Assembly: GCF_030295935.1 (NCBI RefSeq) | Contig: NZ_AP027362.1 | Location: 2,046,001-2,110,000 of the forward strand | Direction of reading: 5' to 3' | DNA from: Thalassotalea piscium | GTDB taxonomy: Bacteria; Pseudomonadota; Gammaproteobacteria; Enterobacterales; Alteromonadaceae | Length of the DNA stretch: 64,000 nucleotides | Shown: positions 26,547 to 36,234 of the stretch, in pieces | How positions within the stretch are numbered: the stretch's first letter is position 1 | Layout: every line of letters starts with the position of its first letter | The notes under the pieces: generated by a model | What the model was told of the DNA's origin: nothing | The model's database searches: none | The model's input: the letters and a program-made list of their open reading frames with translations, nothing else | Made by a program: the position numbers and the translations under genes

Positions 26547-26644
26547 ATTCTTTGGTAAGTTTAGAATTAAAATAAAGCTTTACTGGGATGTACGACCTTA
26601 GGTCGTCAGTTCGCTCTCTTCAAAAAAAGTGGCTCCCGCAACCA
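26547..26644 (+). repeat. Initiator-tRNA 3'-end repeat unit P5
   Basis: A 98-bp unit nearly identical to P3. Confidence 0.85.
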
Positions 26645-26741
26645 ATTCTTTAGTAAGTTTAAAATAAAAACAAAGCTTTACTGGGATGTACGACCTTAGG
26701 TCGTCAGTTCACTCTCTTCAAAAAAGTGGCTCCCGCAACCA
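26645..26741 (+). repeat. Initiator-tRNA 3'-end repeat unit P6
   Basis: A 97-bp unit, the last complete one. A degraded head of a seventh unit follows at about 26742-26790, without a tRNA end. The rest of the gap up to 27017 shows no gene or clear terminator. Confidence 0.83.
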
Positions 26742-27017
26742 ATTCTCTACTTAATCCAATTAGAAAATAAGCTTATCTGGATATACAATTTTGCTATTAA
26801 TCTATCGGTTTGTTCTTATACGCATTTCTTTAATTAGGGAACAACTTTATACTCAGAAAACAATAAAACACGAGGCATATCTTTTCACAATAAGTTGATA
26901 TAATTATTAAACAAAGACACAATAAATTGTTTCTTATATCAAAAGTAGTGATATGGTGAATTAATCTAACCCTAAACTGGCTTACAGTAACTTTGTAGCG
27001 CTATTTGATCACAGTAA

Positions 27018-28049
27018 TTATTCGGCTTGATTCTTTAACATTTGTTTTTGCTTTTGCTCCCAGCGCCTTTTTGCAAACCTACGCATATTTGGAACATCAT
27101 CTGTTTCATCCATTATAGGCTGACCAAGAATTGACTCTATAACATCTTCCATAGTTACTATGCCTAACCAACTGCCATATTCATCATAAACTACTGCCAT
27201 ATGTTGTCTTTCATTTATAAATTGAGACATTAACTGTTCAGCGCTTAGCTTATCCGAAACAACAGTAACTGGCCTCATAATATCTGCAGCTGTTTGATTT
27301 TCATCAAAATCTAGCATGTCATAACGAAAAACTAATCCTAATGGATCTTCGTTTTTATCTATTACAGGGTAGCGAGACAATCTATGTTCTTTTATACGCT
27401 CTACAACTGATGACAACTCCTCGCAGGGTTTTATCGATTCACAAACCGTTCTTGGAGTCATAATATCGCGGACCTTAATTTCATGTAATTCTAAAATATT
27501 AGAAATTACCCGCTGCTCCCCTTCATGCAATTTATTTAATTCGCAAGCCAATATAGTTAGCGCTTTTATTTCTTGCCTTAAGTCATGATCATGCCCTTCT
27601 CCGCCAAATAACTTCATCACTTGATCAGATAGCCAAATAAAAGGCTTAAGCGTAAAAATCATTACATTAAGTATTGCTGGTAAAGCTGGTGCGATACTAG
27701 GCCAATACCTTGCACCAATTGTTTTGGGTAATATTTCAGAAAACACCAAAATTAGCATGGTCATCACGCCCGAAGCGATACCAAGGAAGCCATCGCCAAA
27801 AACAATTGTTACCTGAGCACCTACTCCTGTAGCGCCTACTGTGTGTGCGACAGTGTTTACTGTCAAAATAGCAGCTAATGGCTGATCTATTTTATCTTTA
27901 AGCATTTTAAGTTTGTTATAAAGCTTGGGGTGTGTCAGCTTTTGCTGAGCAATATAGCTTGGTGTAATTGATAAAAGTGCAGCTTCAAGAATGGAACAGA
28001 TAAAAGATACTACAATTGATAAAACAACAAATGCAATTAGTAAATTCAT
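27018..28049 (-). CDS. CNNM-domain (DUF21) membrane protein with CBS pair
   Basis: Inner-membrane protein of the CNNM/CorC-like family linked to divalent metal (Mg/Co) homeostasis. The N-terminal DUF21 region (about 1-165) has several helices with the conserved segments ILEAALLSITPSY, NTVAHTVGATGVG and LVFSEILPKTIGARYW. Two CBS domains follow (about 190-310; RDIMTPRTV and DYGSWLGIVTMEDVIESILGQPI-type sequence). The usual C-terminal CorC/HlyC domain is absent, making it a short form of 343 residues. It stands alone on the minus strand behind the tRNA array. Confidence 0.92.
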   Translation of the reverse strand: MNLLIAFVVLSIVVSFICSILEAALLSITPSYIAQQKLTHPKLYNKLKMLKDKIDQPLAAILTVNTVAHTVGATGVGAQVTIVFGDGFLGIASGVMTMLILVFSEILPKTIGARYWPSIAPALPAILNVMIFTLKPFIWLSDQVMKLFGGEGHDHDLRQEIKALTILACELNKLHEGEQRVISNILELHEIKVRDIMTPRTVCESIKPCEELSSVVERIKEHRLSRYPVIDKNEDPLGLVFRYDMLDFDENQTAADIMRPVTVVSDKLSAEQLMSQFINERQHMAVVYDEYGSWLGIVTMEDVIESILGQPIMDETDDVPNMRRFAKRRWEQKQKQMLKNQAE

Positions 28050-28146
28050 TTAGGTAGACTTAACCATTTTTATAAATGTAAACAACAAGATTTAACCATA
28101 ATCTATAGAAAATATCGAGTGCTACTTATTTTGTAAATTAACTCTT

Positions 28147-28398
28147 TTACCCTATTTTAGTTAAATCATAGTTTAATTCAGAATAATACTTAGTTAACTC
28201 TTGTTTAAACAATTCAATAAATTCATCACTCTTATTTTGTAGTAAATTATTTAATACACTTTCTAACTGTTGACGTTTCGTTTTACCAAACCCTATTACA
28301 TTGGTCATGTTTGTTTGAGTAATAAGTTCATTCAGGGTGTTTGGAAGTTTATGTTTACTATTTGATTTACTAGGAAGTGATGGCGCAAACGTTGTCAT
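28147..28398 (-). CDS. Small hypothetical protein
   Basis: An 83-residue protein I do not recognise. It is polar and helical in its second half (KTKRQQLESVLNNLLQNKSDEFIELFKQELTKYYSEL), with no signal peptide or membrane segment. ATTAATCC-type sequence with weak ribosome-site potential precedes the ATG. It lies upstream of the CNNM gene on the same strand with a 97-bp gap. Confidence 0.5.
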   Translation of the reverse strand: MTTFAPSLPSKSNSKHKLPNTLNELITQTNMTNVIGFGKTKRQQLESVLNNLLQNKSDEFIELFKQELTKYYSELNYDLTKIG

Positions 28399-28661
28399 AT
28401 TAATCCTTTATCATGAATCGGTAATATTTTGCCCGGCTAAGACTAAATATCAATTTAACTGGCAAATTTTTGTCAATTAAATAACTCGTTTTTATAGAAC
28501 TCATCAGTAAGCAATTTTTATACCTACTATGATACAAATAAAAATACGCTTTAAGCTTAAAATGAATATTAATTGTATTAGAATAATAAACTTATAGGAT
28601 CTTTATCCTATTGTTAGAACTATAGATTAATAAACAATCATTAAATGAATAGGATAACGTC

Positions 28662-28877
28662 GTGGAAGATTTTAAGTTAGGTCGGTACCAACATTTCAAA
28701 GGCAATTATTATCAAGTTTTGCACCTAGCAAGAGATAGTGAAACAGAGGAGTTCTTCGTTGTATATCAGCCAGAGTATGGTGATCGTGAAATATGGATAA
28801 GACCATTAACTATGTTTACTGAAAAAATCACCCGTGACGGTAAAAAATTCCAACGATTTAAAAAAGTAAATGATTAA
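28662..28877 (+). CDS. DUF1653 family protein
   Basis: A 71-residue protein of the DUF1653 family (function unknown). Family marks are LGRYQHFKGNYYQVLHLARDSET at the start, VVYQPEYG, and WIRPLTMFTEKI. The start is a GTG with AGGA seven bases ahead. It is a small beta-rich soluble domain; the full length is that of the domain. It is monocistronic and convergent with mltG. Confidence 0.88.
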   Translation: MEDFKLGRYQHFKGNYYQVLHLARDSETEEFFVVYQPEYGDREIWIRPLTMFTEKITRDGKKFQRFKKVND

Positions 28878-28957
28878 ACACCTTAAGCAAACGTAACGAA
28901 CTTCATTTAAAAATTGTAGTAATTATGCTTATAGCTTAAAAAGCAAAAGGTAGAATA

Positions 28958-29968
28958 TTATTTGTTTAAAATATACTTAGCGACAGCCTGATTGTGTTCT
29001 TTTAACGTAGCTGAAAAAACATGTTTACCATTGCCTTGGCTAACAAAATAATAATAGTCTGTTAACTCAGGGTGCATAGTGGCATATATGGCTGACTTTC
29101 CAGGCATCGCAATAGGTGTTGGCGGTAATCCGTTAATCCTGTATGTGTTATAAGCTGTTTTTTCTTTTAAATGAGTACGCTTTATATCTCCTTTATAACG
29201 ATCTCCTAATCCATATATAACAGTAGGATCGGTTTGTAAACGCATCTTTTTATATAAACGGTTAACAAATACCGATGAAATTATTTGATGCTCGGCCATA
29301 TATCCACTTTCTTTTTCAATGATAGAAGCCATAATCAATGCTTGATAAGGTGTATCATAAGGTAGGTTTTCATCTCTGCTCTCCCACTCTTTCATCAGTA
29401 AACTTTTCATTTCACGATAAGCTCTTTTAAGAATGTCTACATCGCTTGTATTAGCAGTAAATAAATAGGTATCAGGAAAAAAAAGCCCTTCTGGGTGTTG
29501 TTCTTTAATTGCTAACTGTTTAGTCACCTTTGTGTAATCAGAAGATGTTAATGTTTGAGAAACATTAGGGTGGCTTCTTAAAATGTGTAACCATTCCTTA
29601 AAAGTCGAGCCTTCAATAAATGTGATACTAAACTGGTGCTCTCTACCTGATTGTAATATAGAGAGCAATTGTTTGGAGTTCATCTTAGGGGTTAATTGAT
29701 ATGTCCCCGCTTTAATTAATCCTTCTTTAGGAAAAAACCTTACATATATTTTTAGCCAAATACTCGACTCTATTGCACCTATTTGCAAAAGTTGCTGGGT
29801 AAACTGACCGAAATTGGTGCCTGGCGCTATAGTAAATAGTTGATTTTTCGATAAATTAAGCTGCTGTCCCATCTTATATTGAACGTTTGTCACTAGCCCG
29901 ACACAACCTAAACCAAGAATAATGCACAGTGAAAAAATTACTTTTTTATATGAGTATCCGTTAATCAC
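28958..29968 (-). CDS. mltG: Endolytic murein transglycosylase
   Basis: Inner-membrane lytic transglycosylase that cleaves nascent glycan strands and ends their growth. One N-terminal helix (about residues 9-27) anchors it; a LysM-like part is followed by the YceG catalytic domain with Glu218 in MASIIEKESGY, the same number as in E. coli. The conserved QTDPTVIYGLG and NTYRINGLPPTPI segments are present. The length of 336 is typical. Its stop side is free: tmk and holB, which follow it in E. coli, are not here. It overlaps the pabC stop by 8 bp. Confidence 0.95.
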   Translation of the reverse strand: MINGYSYKKVIFSLCIILGLGCVGLVTNVQYKMGQQLNLSKNQLFTIAPGTNFGQFTQQLLQIGAIESSIWLKIYVRFFPKEGLIKAGTYQLTPKMNSKQLLSILQSGREHQFSITFIEGSTFKEWLHILRSHPNVSQTLTSSDYTKVTKQLAIKEQHPEGLFFPDTYLFTANTSDVDILKRAYREMKSLLMKEWESRDENLPYDTPYQALIMASIIEKESGYMAEHQIISSVFVNRLYKKMRLQTDPTVIYGLGDRYKGDIKRTHLKEKTAYNTYRINGLPPTPIAMPGKSAIYATMHPELTDYYYFVSQGNGKHVFSATLKEHNQAVAKYILNK

Positions 29969-30761
29969 AAGCTGTCCTTAAACGCTGAATAAATATCTGG
30001 CTATCATCTATTAACCGTCGTTGATTAAACGAGCGAATAGGGACTATTCCCATAACCGAATTACAGACAAACATTGTCGAAGCCTCATCTAAAATGTTTA
30101 CCGGTGAACTTACAACTTTAACATCTGGAAACAAAGCTAAAATTTGTTGTCTAATCACTCCATTAACACCTGCAGATCCCACATTAGCAGTAAACCAACA
30201 ACTGTCAATTTTCCAGAATATATTCGCACTCGACACCTCTATAATATTGTTATTAAAATCGCAGACGAGTAATTCATCAAATATTGATTGATCAAGCTCT
30301 GCTCTAATGAGCACTTGTTCAAGTCTATTTAAGTGCTTAATTCCTTGCAGTAATGGGTTTAAACCTAACTTTGCTTGTGCAATGCCTAAAGAGATACCTT
30401 GTTGCTGCCATTGTTTATAATGAGAGGGAAAGTCAAAAATAGATATTATGATACTTGGTGTTAAGCTTTCAGGACGAGCATAGCCTCTACCTCCCTTACC
30501 TGCTGTAATAACAATTTTGATAACAGCAAGGGAATATGACAGTGCAAGCTCAGTAATATCTTTATTAATTTTGTCAAAGTTCAACGGTGCTATCGACAGA
30601 ACTTTACTCGCTTTTTTTAACCGTTCAATGTGACATTGTTGAAATTCTATTCTGCCATTAAAAATTTTAGCCGTAGTAAAAAAGCCATCACCATAAGAAA
30701 GGCCACGATCATTAATAGAAAGATCAGTTGTTTGAATACCATTTACTGAAAAATAAAGCAT
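29961..30761 (-). CDS. pabC: Aminodeoxychorismate lyase
   Basis: PLP enzyme that converts 4-amino-4-deoxychorismate to p-aminobenzoate and pyruvate in folate synthesis. Fold-type IV aminotransferase marks: NDRGLSYGDGFFTT near the start, the PLP lysine probably K142 in GIKHLNRLEQV, and the E-x-S-x-A-N-I-F segment IIEVSSANIFW. The 266-residue length fits. It lies between fabF and mltG as in E. coli, and is preceded by a terminator-like hairpin after fabF. Confidence 0.92.
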   Translation of the reverse strand: MLYFSVNGIQTTDLSINDRGLSYGDGFFTTAKIFNGRIEFQQCHIERLKKASKVLSIAPLNFDKINKDITELALSYSLAVIKIVITAGKGGRGYARPESLTPSIIISIFDFPSHYKQWQQQGISLGIAQAKLGLNPLLQGIKHLNRLEQVLIRAELDQSIFDELLVCDFNNNIIEVSSANIFWKIDSCWFTANVGSAGVNGVIRQQILALFPDVKVVSSPVNILDEASTMFVCNSVMGIVPIRSFNQRRLIDDSQIFIQRLRTACD

Positions 30762-30766
30762 AAGTC

Positions 30767-30805
30767 ATAAAAAAAGCTTGAACACTAAGTACAGTATTCA
30801 AGCTT
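30767..30805 (-). terminator. Terminator/attenuator between fabF and pabC
   Basis: On the minus strand AAGCTTGAA and TTCAAGCTT form a stem followed by a run of seven T. It should reduce read-through from the highly expressed fab genes into pabC-mltG. Confidence 0.8.
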
Positions 30806-30865
30806 ATTCATTGTTATTCAAGTAGCTTTTATAATTAAGCATTAAAAACCAGCTTTTTGCTCAAT

Positions 30866-32098
30866 TTACATCCGCTTAAATAATAATGACCCATTAGTAC
30901 CACCGAAGCCAAACGAATTACATAAACCGTATTCCAGCTTAACATCACGTGCTTCACCTCGAATATAGTCAAGATCACAGCCTACATCAGGGTTATCTAA
31001 ATTAATTGTTGGTGGTACTTGGCCATTAACTAACGCTTGTATGGTAAAAATCGCTTCTACAGAGCCTGCAGCACCAAGTAAGTGACCTGTCATCGACTTT
31101 GTCGAACCTACTAATGTTTTATATGCATGATCACCAAATACAGTTTTAACAGCGTTTGTTTCTGCTATATCACCTGCAGGTGTTGAAGTACCATGTGCAT
31201 TAATATAACCGATCTGAGTTATATCAACTTTTGCATCGTTTATGGCATTTTGCATCGAGCGAGCAGCACCGTCACCATCAGCTGGTGGAGAGGTCATATG
31301 ATAAGCGTCACCACTCATACCAAAGCCAACAAGCTCAGCGTAAATTTTAGCGCCTCTTGCTTTAGCTGTCTCATATTCTTCAAGTACTAATACACCTGCA
31401 CCATCACCCAAGACAAAGCCATCTCGGTCTTTGTCCCATGGTCGAGATGCCAACTCTGGAGCGTCATTACGAGTAGAAAGTGCACGTGCTGCACCAAAGC
31501 CCCCCATTCCCATCTGTGTAGATGCTTTTTCAGCACCACCAGCGATCATTACATCAGCATCACCGTAGGCAATCATGCGCGCCGCATGACCAATATTATG
31601 AACGCCACTAGTACAAGCAGTAACAATAGATATATTAGGACCTTTTAGACCGTATAAGATTGATAGATGACCTGCGATCATATTGATAATGGTAGATGGG
31701 ACAAAAAATGGAGATAATTTACGAGGACTCGATTTCAACATTTTCTCAAAGTTTTGTTCAATTAGTCCTAAGCCACCAATTCCAGCACCAACAGCTGCAC
31801 CAATACGATGAGCATTGTCCTCATTAATCTCTAAGCCTGAGTCTTTTATTGCTTGTACACCAGCTGCTACACCGTACTGAATGAATAGGTCCATTTTTTT
31901 GGCTTCTTTCTTAGCCATATAGTCTTCGGCATCAAAACCTTTAACTAGACCCGCAAATTTAGTGGTGTACTCTGAAGTATCAAAATGCTCGATATTGCTA
32001 ATACCACTTTTACCTAACAATAGATTTTGCCAAGTAGTTTCAGGTGAATTACCCAAAGGGCTTAACATACCAAGACCGGTAACTACAACACGCCGCAT
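30866..32098 (-). CDS. fabF: Beta-ketoacyl-ACP synthase II
   Basis: Elongating condensing enzyme of fatty acid synthesis. The catalytic triad is Cys162 ([13 protein letters not shown]), the histidine in [11 protein letters not shown] (about 302) and the histidine in GHLLGAAGS (about 339). The end [17 protein letters not shown] is characteristic. At 410 residues it has the normal length. It follows acpP, separated by a GC-rich hairpin. Confidence 0.97.
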   Translation of the reverse strand: MRRVVVTGLGMLSPLGNSPETTWQNLLLGKSGISNIEHFDTSEYTTKFAGLVKGFDAEDYMAKKEAKKMDLFIQYGVAAGVQAIKDSGLEINEDNAHRIGAAVGAGIGGLGLIEQNFEKMLKSSPRKLSPFFVPSTIINMIAGHLSILYGLKGPNISIVTACTSGVHNIGHAARMIAYGDADVMIAGGAEKASTQMGMGGFGAARALSTRNDAPELASRPWDKDRDGFVLGDGAGVLVLEEYETAKARGAKIYAELVGFGMSGDAYHMTSPPADGDGAARSMQNAINDAKVDITQIGYINAHGTSTPAGDIAETNAVKTVFGDHAYKTLVGSTKSMTGHLLGAAGSVEAIFTIQALVNGQVPPTINLDNPDVGCDLDYIRGEARDVKLEYGLCNSFGFGGTNGSLLFKRM

Positions 32099-32168
32099 AG
32101 GATGAGTTGCCTCCGATAGAAGTGAAAATGATGGGTACGTATTATTGTAAACACGTGTTAGAAATAAA

Positions 32169-32190
32169 TCAGGCGGTTAGAACCGCCTGA
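32169..32190 (-). terminator. Hairpin between acpP and fabF
   Basis: The sequence AGGCGG-TTAGAA-CCGCCT forms a strong stem after the acpP stop, with TTTATTT on the minus strand. It is a partial terminator or an mRNA-stabilising stem that would raise acpP mRNA relative to fabF. Confidence 0.65.
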
Positions 32191-32199
32191 TTATTGAAA

Positions 32200-32433
32200 T
32201 TACTGATTGGCAGTAACGTAATCAATAGCTGCTTGCACAGTTGTGATTTTTTCTGCTTCTTCATCAGGGATTTCAGTATCAAACTCTTCCTCTAACGCCA
32301 TTACTAATTCTACTGTATCTAAAGAGTCAGCACCTAAATCATCAACAAATGAAGCTTCATTTTTAACTTCGTCTTCGCTAACACCAAGTTGCTCTACAGT
32401 AATTTTTTTTACGCGTTCTTCGATAGTACTCAT
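32200..32433 (-). CDS. acpP: Acyl carrier protein
   Basis: A 77-residue acidic carrier of growing acyl chains. The phosphopantetheine attachment serine is S37 in [18 protein letters not shown]. The sequence is close to the standard gammaproteobacterial ACP ([10 protein letters not shown]...[10 protein letters not shown]). It lies between fabG and fabF in the fab cluster. Confidence 0.98.
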   Translation of the reverse strand: MSTIEERVKKITVEQLGVSEDEVKNEASFVDDLGADSLDTVELVMALEEEFDTEIPDEEAEKITTVQAAIDYVTANQ

Positions 32434-32602
32434 TTTTTTTCCTTTACTAGAAAATACAATTTTTCAAAATTGCGTGTAGTGTATTCGTCTACAGCTCACC
32501 TTGCAAGCATCTAACTTTGCTTTTTGCTCTGGTCTAACCTGTCTACAGTTTTTTATTATGCAAATATTTTTAAATTTAATCAACGAACATTGAGTCAGTT
32601 AA

Positions 32603-33337
32603 CTAAACCATGTACATGCCACCATTCACATGTAGTGTCTCGCCAGTGATATATGATGCGGCATCAGACGCTAAAAAGGCAACGGCATTAGCAATTTCCT
32701 CAGGCTTACCTAAACGGTTAGCTGGAACTTGAGAAAAAATACCTTCTTTTTGCTCATCACTTAGCGTTTGTGTCATATCCGTATCTATAAAACCCGGTGC
32801 AACAGTATTTACTGTTATGCCTCGAGATGCAACTTCTCTTGCTAAAGATTTTGTAAATCCTATCAATCCCGCTTTAGCAGTTGCATAGTTAACCTGTCCT
32901 GCATTGCCCATTGTACCTACAACTGAGCCTATATTTATAATTCGTCCATAACGTTTTTTCATCATTGGACGCATTACAGCTTTACTGATTTTAAATGCAG
33001 ATGTAAGGTTCGTATCTATGATATCTTGCCATTCAGCTTCTTTCATACGCATAAACAAGTTATCACGTGTAATACCAGCATTGTTAATTAAAATGTCTAT
33101 TGCACCATGCTTTTCTTTTATTGCTGCAAACATAGCATCTATAGAGGTATCATCAGTAACATTTAATACCATCCCATTAGCGTTACCTAAATAATCACTA
33201 ATTTTCTCTGCTCCATGCTCTGATGTTGCTGTACCAATTACAGTAGCACCAAGTGCTTGTAACTGAACGGCAATAGCCTTACCTATCCCTCTGCTTGCTC
33301 CTGTAACTAGTGCTACTTTACCTTCTAATGAAAACAT
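32603..33337 (-). CDS. fabG: 3-oxoacyl-ACP reductase
   Basis: NADPH-dependent reductase of fatty acid elongation. It is a short-chain dehydrogenase with TGASRGIGKA (12-21), NNAG (85-88) and catalytic Ser138, Tyr151 and Lys155 (Y-A-T-A-K). The length of 244 is standard. It starts two bases after the fabD stop. Confidence 0.97.
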   Translation of the reverse strand: MFSLEGKVALVTGASRGIGKAIAVQLQALGATVIGTATSEHGAEKISDYLGNANGMVLNVTDDTSIDAMFAAIKEKHGAIDILINNAGITRDNLFMRMKEAEWQDIIDTNLTSAFKISKAVMRPMMKKRYGRIINIGSVVGTMGNAGQVNYATAKAGLIGFTKSLAREVASRGITVNTVAPGFIDTDMTQTLSDEQKEGIFSQVPANRLGKPEEIANAVAFLASDAASYITGETLHVNGGMYMV

Positions 33338-33339
33338 AT

Positions 33340-34278
33340 TTATTCCTTCACTAATTCTTGTGCCTTCTCTAATGACAGATTATCATTTAAAGATACACAA
33401 TTTATTGACTTATCAATTCGCTTAATTAACCCTTGTAATACTTTACCTGGGCCAACCTCAACTATTTGAGTAACGCCTTGAGCAGCAAAACTTTCAACTA
33501 TTTCAGTCCATCTAACTGGACTGTAAAGCTGTTTAATTAACGCTTTTTTAATTTCAGATACTTCTGCTTGTGCAATAACATCAACATTATTTACAACAAG
33601 CAAGTCAGGCGTACTAAAATTAATTTTTTCGAACTCAATTGCAAGCTTATCTGCCGCATCTTTCATTAAAGCACAATGAGAAGGCACACTAACAGGTAAT
33701 GGTAATACGCGTTTTGCACCTGCAGCTTTGCAAAGCTCTCCGGCACGAGTAACAGCTTCTTTATGTCCTGCAATCACTACCTGGCCTGGCGAGTTAAAGT
33801 TTACAGCAGAAACAACTTGGCCCTGTGCTGCATCATTACAGGCACTAATAATCGCGTCATCAGCTAAACCAATAACTGCCGCCATAGCACCAATACCTTC
33901 AGGTACTGAAGTTTGCATAAACTCACCACGTTTTTCAACAAGTTGCACAGCGTCTGATAAGCTTAAAACATTAGCGCATACCAATGCGGAATATTCACCT
34001 AGGCTATGCCCTGCAATAATACTAGGCTTAATGGTAGATATTGATACCCAAAGGCGCCACAAGGCGACACTTGCTGTCAGTAATGCAGGTTGGGTGTAAT
34101 TGGTTTGATTGAGCTTTTCAGCAGGTCCCTGACTTACTAATTGCCATACATCATAACCTAGGGCTTGAGAAGCCTCTTTAAAAGTATTCTGTACGATCTC
34201 ATTGTTTTCAAAATCACTTAGCATTGCTACTGTTTGTGAGCCTTGCCCTGGAAATATAAAAGCTAATTTTTTTTGCAT
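33340..34278 (-). CDS. fabD: Malonyl-CoA:ACP transacylase
   Basis: Transfers malonyl from CoA to ACP. It has the GQGSQ oxyanion loop (11-15), nucleophile Ser92 in GHSLGEYSA, and the catalytic histidine in VPSHCALM (about 201). The 312-residue length is typical. Upstream is plsX with only an 80-bp gap; fabH, which usually lies between them, is missing. Confidence 0.97.
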   Translation of the reverse strand: MQKKLAFIFPGQGSQTVAMLSDFENNEIVQNTFKEASQALGYDVWQLVSQGPAEKLNQTNYTQPALLTASVALWRLWVSISTIKPSIIAGHSLGEYSALVCANVLSLSDAVQLVEKRGEFMQTSVPEGIGAMAAVIGLADDAIISACNDAAQGQVVSAVNFNSPGQVVIAGHKEAVTRAGELCKAAGAKRVLPLPVSVPSHCALMKDAADKLAIEFEKINFSTPDLLVVNNVDVIAQAEVSEIKKALIKQLYSPVRWTEIVESFAAQGVTQIVEVGPGKVLQGLIKRIDKSINCVSLNDNLSLEKAQELVKE

Positions 34279-34358
34279 TTTTAGACCTAATCGCAGATGA
34301 CTAAATAACGATAATAGACTGAACTGTCATTTCTATTATGTATTTACATCGTTTAAAA

Positions 34359-35396
34359 TTATTCAGTATGTGTTTCTTCAATTAATCCTTGCTCTAACGC
34401 TATTGTTATTTTTTCTGGCACTTGTTGTTCAACTTCTTTTATTGCTTCAAAAATAGCTGCTTCAAATGCCTTAGCGCTCGCATTACCATGGCTTTTAACC
34501 ACAATGCCGCGCAATCCTATCAGACTTGCACCGTTATACTGGTCGGGGTTCATTGACTTAAAGAGTTTTTTTAATGCCGGCGCTAGCATTTTGCCTATAA
34601 TTCGAGCAAAAAAGTGTTCCGATAAGAACCTATCTAACTTTCGATAGACTAATTGGGCCACACCTTCACAGGTTTTTAACGCAACATTACCTACAAAACC
34701 ATCGCAAACTATCACATCAGTTTTATTAGTAAAAATGTCGTTTCCTTCTATAAAGCCAACGTAATTTATATACTTATTTGCACTTAACTTAGTTGCAGCA
34801 AGCTTTATGTGATCACTACCTTTAATATCTTCCTCGCCCATATTCAACAAAGCAACTCTTGGTTTAGTAATGCCATCTACTTGCTCTGCTATTACAGATC
34901 CCATCAGACCAAATTGATAAAGAATATTCGCTTCACAAAACACATTTGCGCCCAAATCAAGCATAAAAACATTCTTATTTTCTTTATGTGTAGGTAGTGC
35001 GGAGATAAGTGCTGGACGTTCAACACCAGGTAACGTTTTTAAAACACAATACGCCATAGCGAATAATGCCCCTGTATTACCGGCGCTTACACAGGCTTGT
35101 GCTTTTCCCTGCTCAACTAAATCTAAAGCTTTACGCATAGATGAATCACGCTTATTTCGCAGCGCGCTTGAAGGTTTTTCATCCATTGCAACAGTTTCAG
35201 TTGTTGGAATAATCGTTAATTGAGGGTGTTCACGGATATGATGTTCGAGCAGATACTTTGTAATGATAGATTTATCACCACAAAGAAAAAGATGCAATCG
35301 TGGCTCTTTATTGATCGCCAAAATTGCAGCATTTATAGTTATATGGGGGCCTTTATCGCCCCCCATAACATCTAACGCTATGGTTAGACTATTCAA
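34359..35396 (-). CDS. plsX: Phosphate acyltransferase PlsX
   Basis: Converts acyl-ACP to acyl-phosphate for phospholipid synthesis (PlsX/PlsY route). The start TIALDVMGGDKGPHITINAA and the segments SAGNTGALFAMA, LLNMGEEDIKGSDHIK and DGFVGNVALKTCEGVA are diagnostic. At 345 residues the length is normal. It follows rpmF by 11 bp. Confidence 0.96.
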   Translation of the reverse strand: MNSLTIALDVMGGDKGPHITINAAILAINKEPRLHLFLCGDKSIITKYLLEHHIREHPQLTIIPTTETVAMDEKPSSALRNKRDSSMRKALDLVEQGKAQACVSAGNTGALFAMAYCVLKTLPGVERPALISALPTHKENKNVFMLDLGANVFCEANILYQFGLMGSVIAEQVDGITKPRVALLNMGEEDIKGSDHIKLAATKLSANKYINYVGFIEGNDIFTNKTDVIVCDGFVGNVALKTCEGVAQLVYRKLDRFLSEHFFARIIGKMLAPALKKLFKSMNPDQYNGASLIGLRGIVVKSHGNASAKAFEAAIFEAIKEVEQQVPEKITIALEQGLIEETHTE

Positions 35397-35407
35397 AGTA
35401 ATTTCGC

Positions 35408-35578
35408 TTATTTAGCGATTACTTTAACACCTTTATAAAAGCCATCAGCTGTAATGTGATGACGACGGTGTGTTTCACCAGATACTGGATCTACTGATAA
35501 GTTTTCTGTTGTTAATGCGTCATGTGAACGACGCATGCCACGTCTAGAACGAGACTTTTTGCTCTTTTGAACTGCCAT
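35408..35578 (-). CDS. rpmF: 50S ribosomal protein L32
   Basis: A 56-residue protein translated from the minus strand, beginning [20 protein letters not shown] and ending [11 protein letters not shown]. It is the standard L32 without the zinc-binding cysteines (C-minus form), as usual in gammaproteobacteria. AGGAG precedes the ATG. It is located between yceD and plsX as in E. coli. Confidence 0.97.
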   Translation of the reverse strand: MAVQKSKKSRSRRGMRRSHDALTTENLSVDPVSGETHRRHHITADGFYKGVKVIAK

Positions 35579-35602
35579 TGTCTAACTCCTAAAATCGGTT
35601 AA

Positions 35603-36115
35603 TTACTTAAGTTTTTTCAATACGTCAAATGGATTCGGCTTATCAAGTTCTTCAGGCAATTTCCCCCAAACGCTATCAGCCGGAGACTGACATTGTTCAA
35701 GTTCGTGCCTAGGTATTAATGGAATAGCAAGTAACAACTCGTCTTCCACTAACTCTCGCAAGTTAACTTCACCATTTTCATCTAATTCAATTGCGTCATA
35801 ATATGACGGCAAGTTTTCAGCAGCTTCTGCATCCTTTACCGGACTGAATTTAAAATCCAACTCCAATTTATGCTCAAATGCTTCAGTACACCGCTGACAC
35901 GCTAATGAAACTGTTGCCGATCCTTTTCCTGATATTACTACCAAGCCAAGCTCATCCACATCAAACTTTACACTAACATGCACATGCTCACAGCAGCTTT
36001 CGCACGCCGCAAGCAACCTGTTCATTTCCGACGACAAATATCTGCCGTTACACACAGAGCGTTGCTGTGCGCTTTTAATCGGATTTATCGTAATCGGAAG
36101 TTTAAGATTCTGCAT
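35603..36115 (-). CDS. yceD: YceD family protein (DUF177), 23S rRNA accumulation
   Basis: The DUF177/YceD protein, linked to 23S rRNA accumulation and co-transcribed with rpmF in many bacteria. Family marks are the paired cysteines in VSLACQRCTEAFEHKLELDFKF and the acidic end segment EVNLRELVEDELLLAIPLIPRHE. The 170-residue length is normal. It is the first gene of the rpmF-plsX-fab cluster and is divergent from maf. Confidence 0.93.
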   Translation of the reverse strand: MQNLKLPITINPIKSAQQRSVCNGRYLSSEMNRLLAACESCCEHVHVSVKFDVDELGLVVISGKGSATVSLACQRCTEAFEHKLELDFKFSPVKDAEAAENLPSYYDAIELDENGEVNLRELVEDELLLAIPLIPRHELEQCQSPADSVWGKLPEELDKPNPFDVLKKLK

Positions 36116-36234
36116 AAGGCGCGCATAATAATGCCCATCAAGCCAAGAGTCAAAAGAAAATTAGCTAAAATTGTTTAAAAATGCAATATAAGCCATATAT
36201 TAGCATGTATCTGTTTAAATATTGAGTCATTTAC

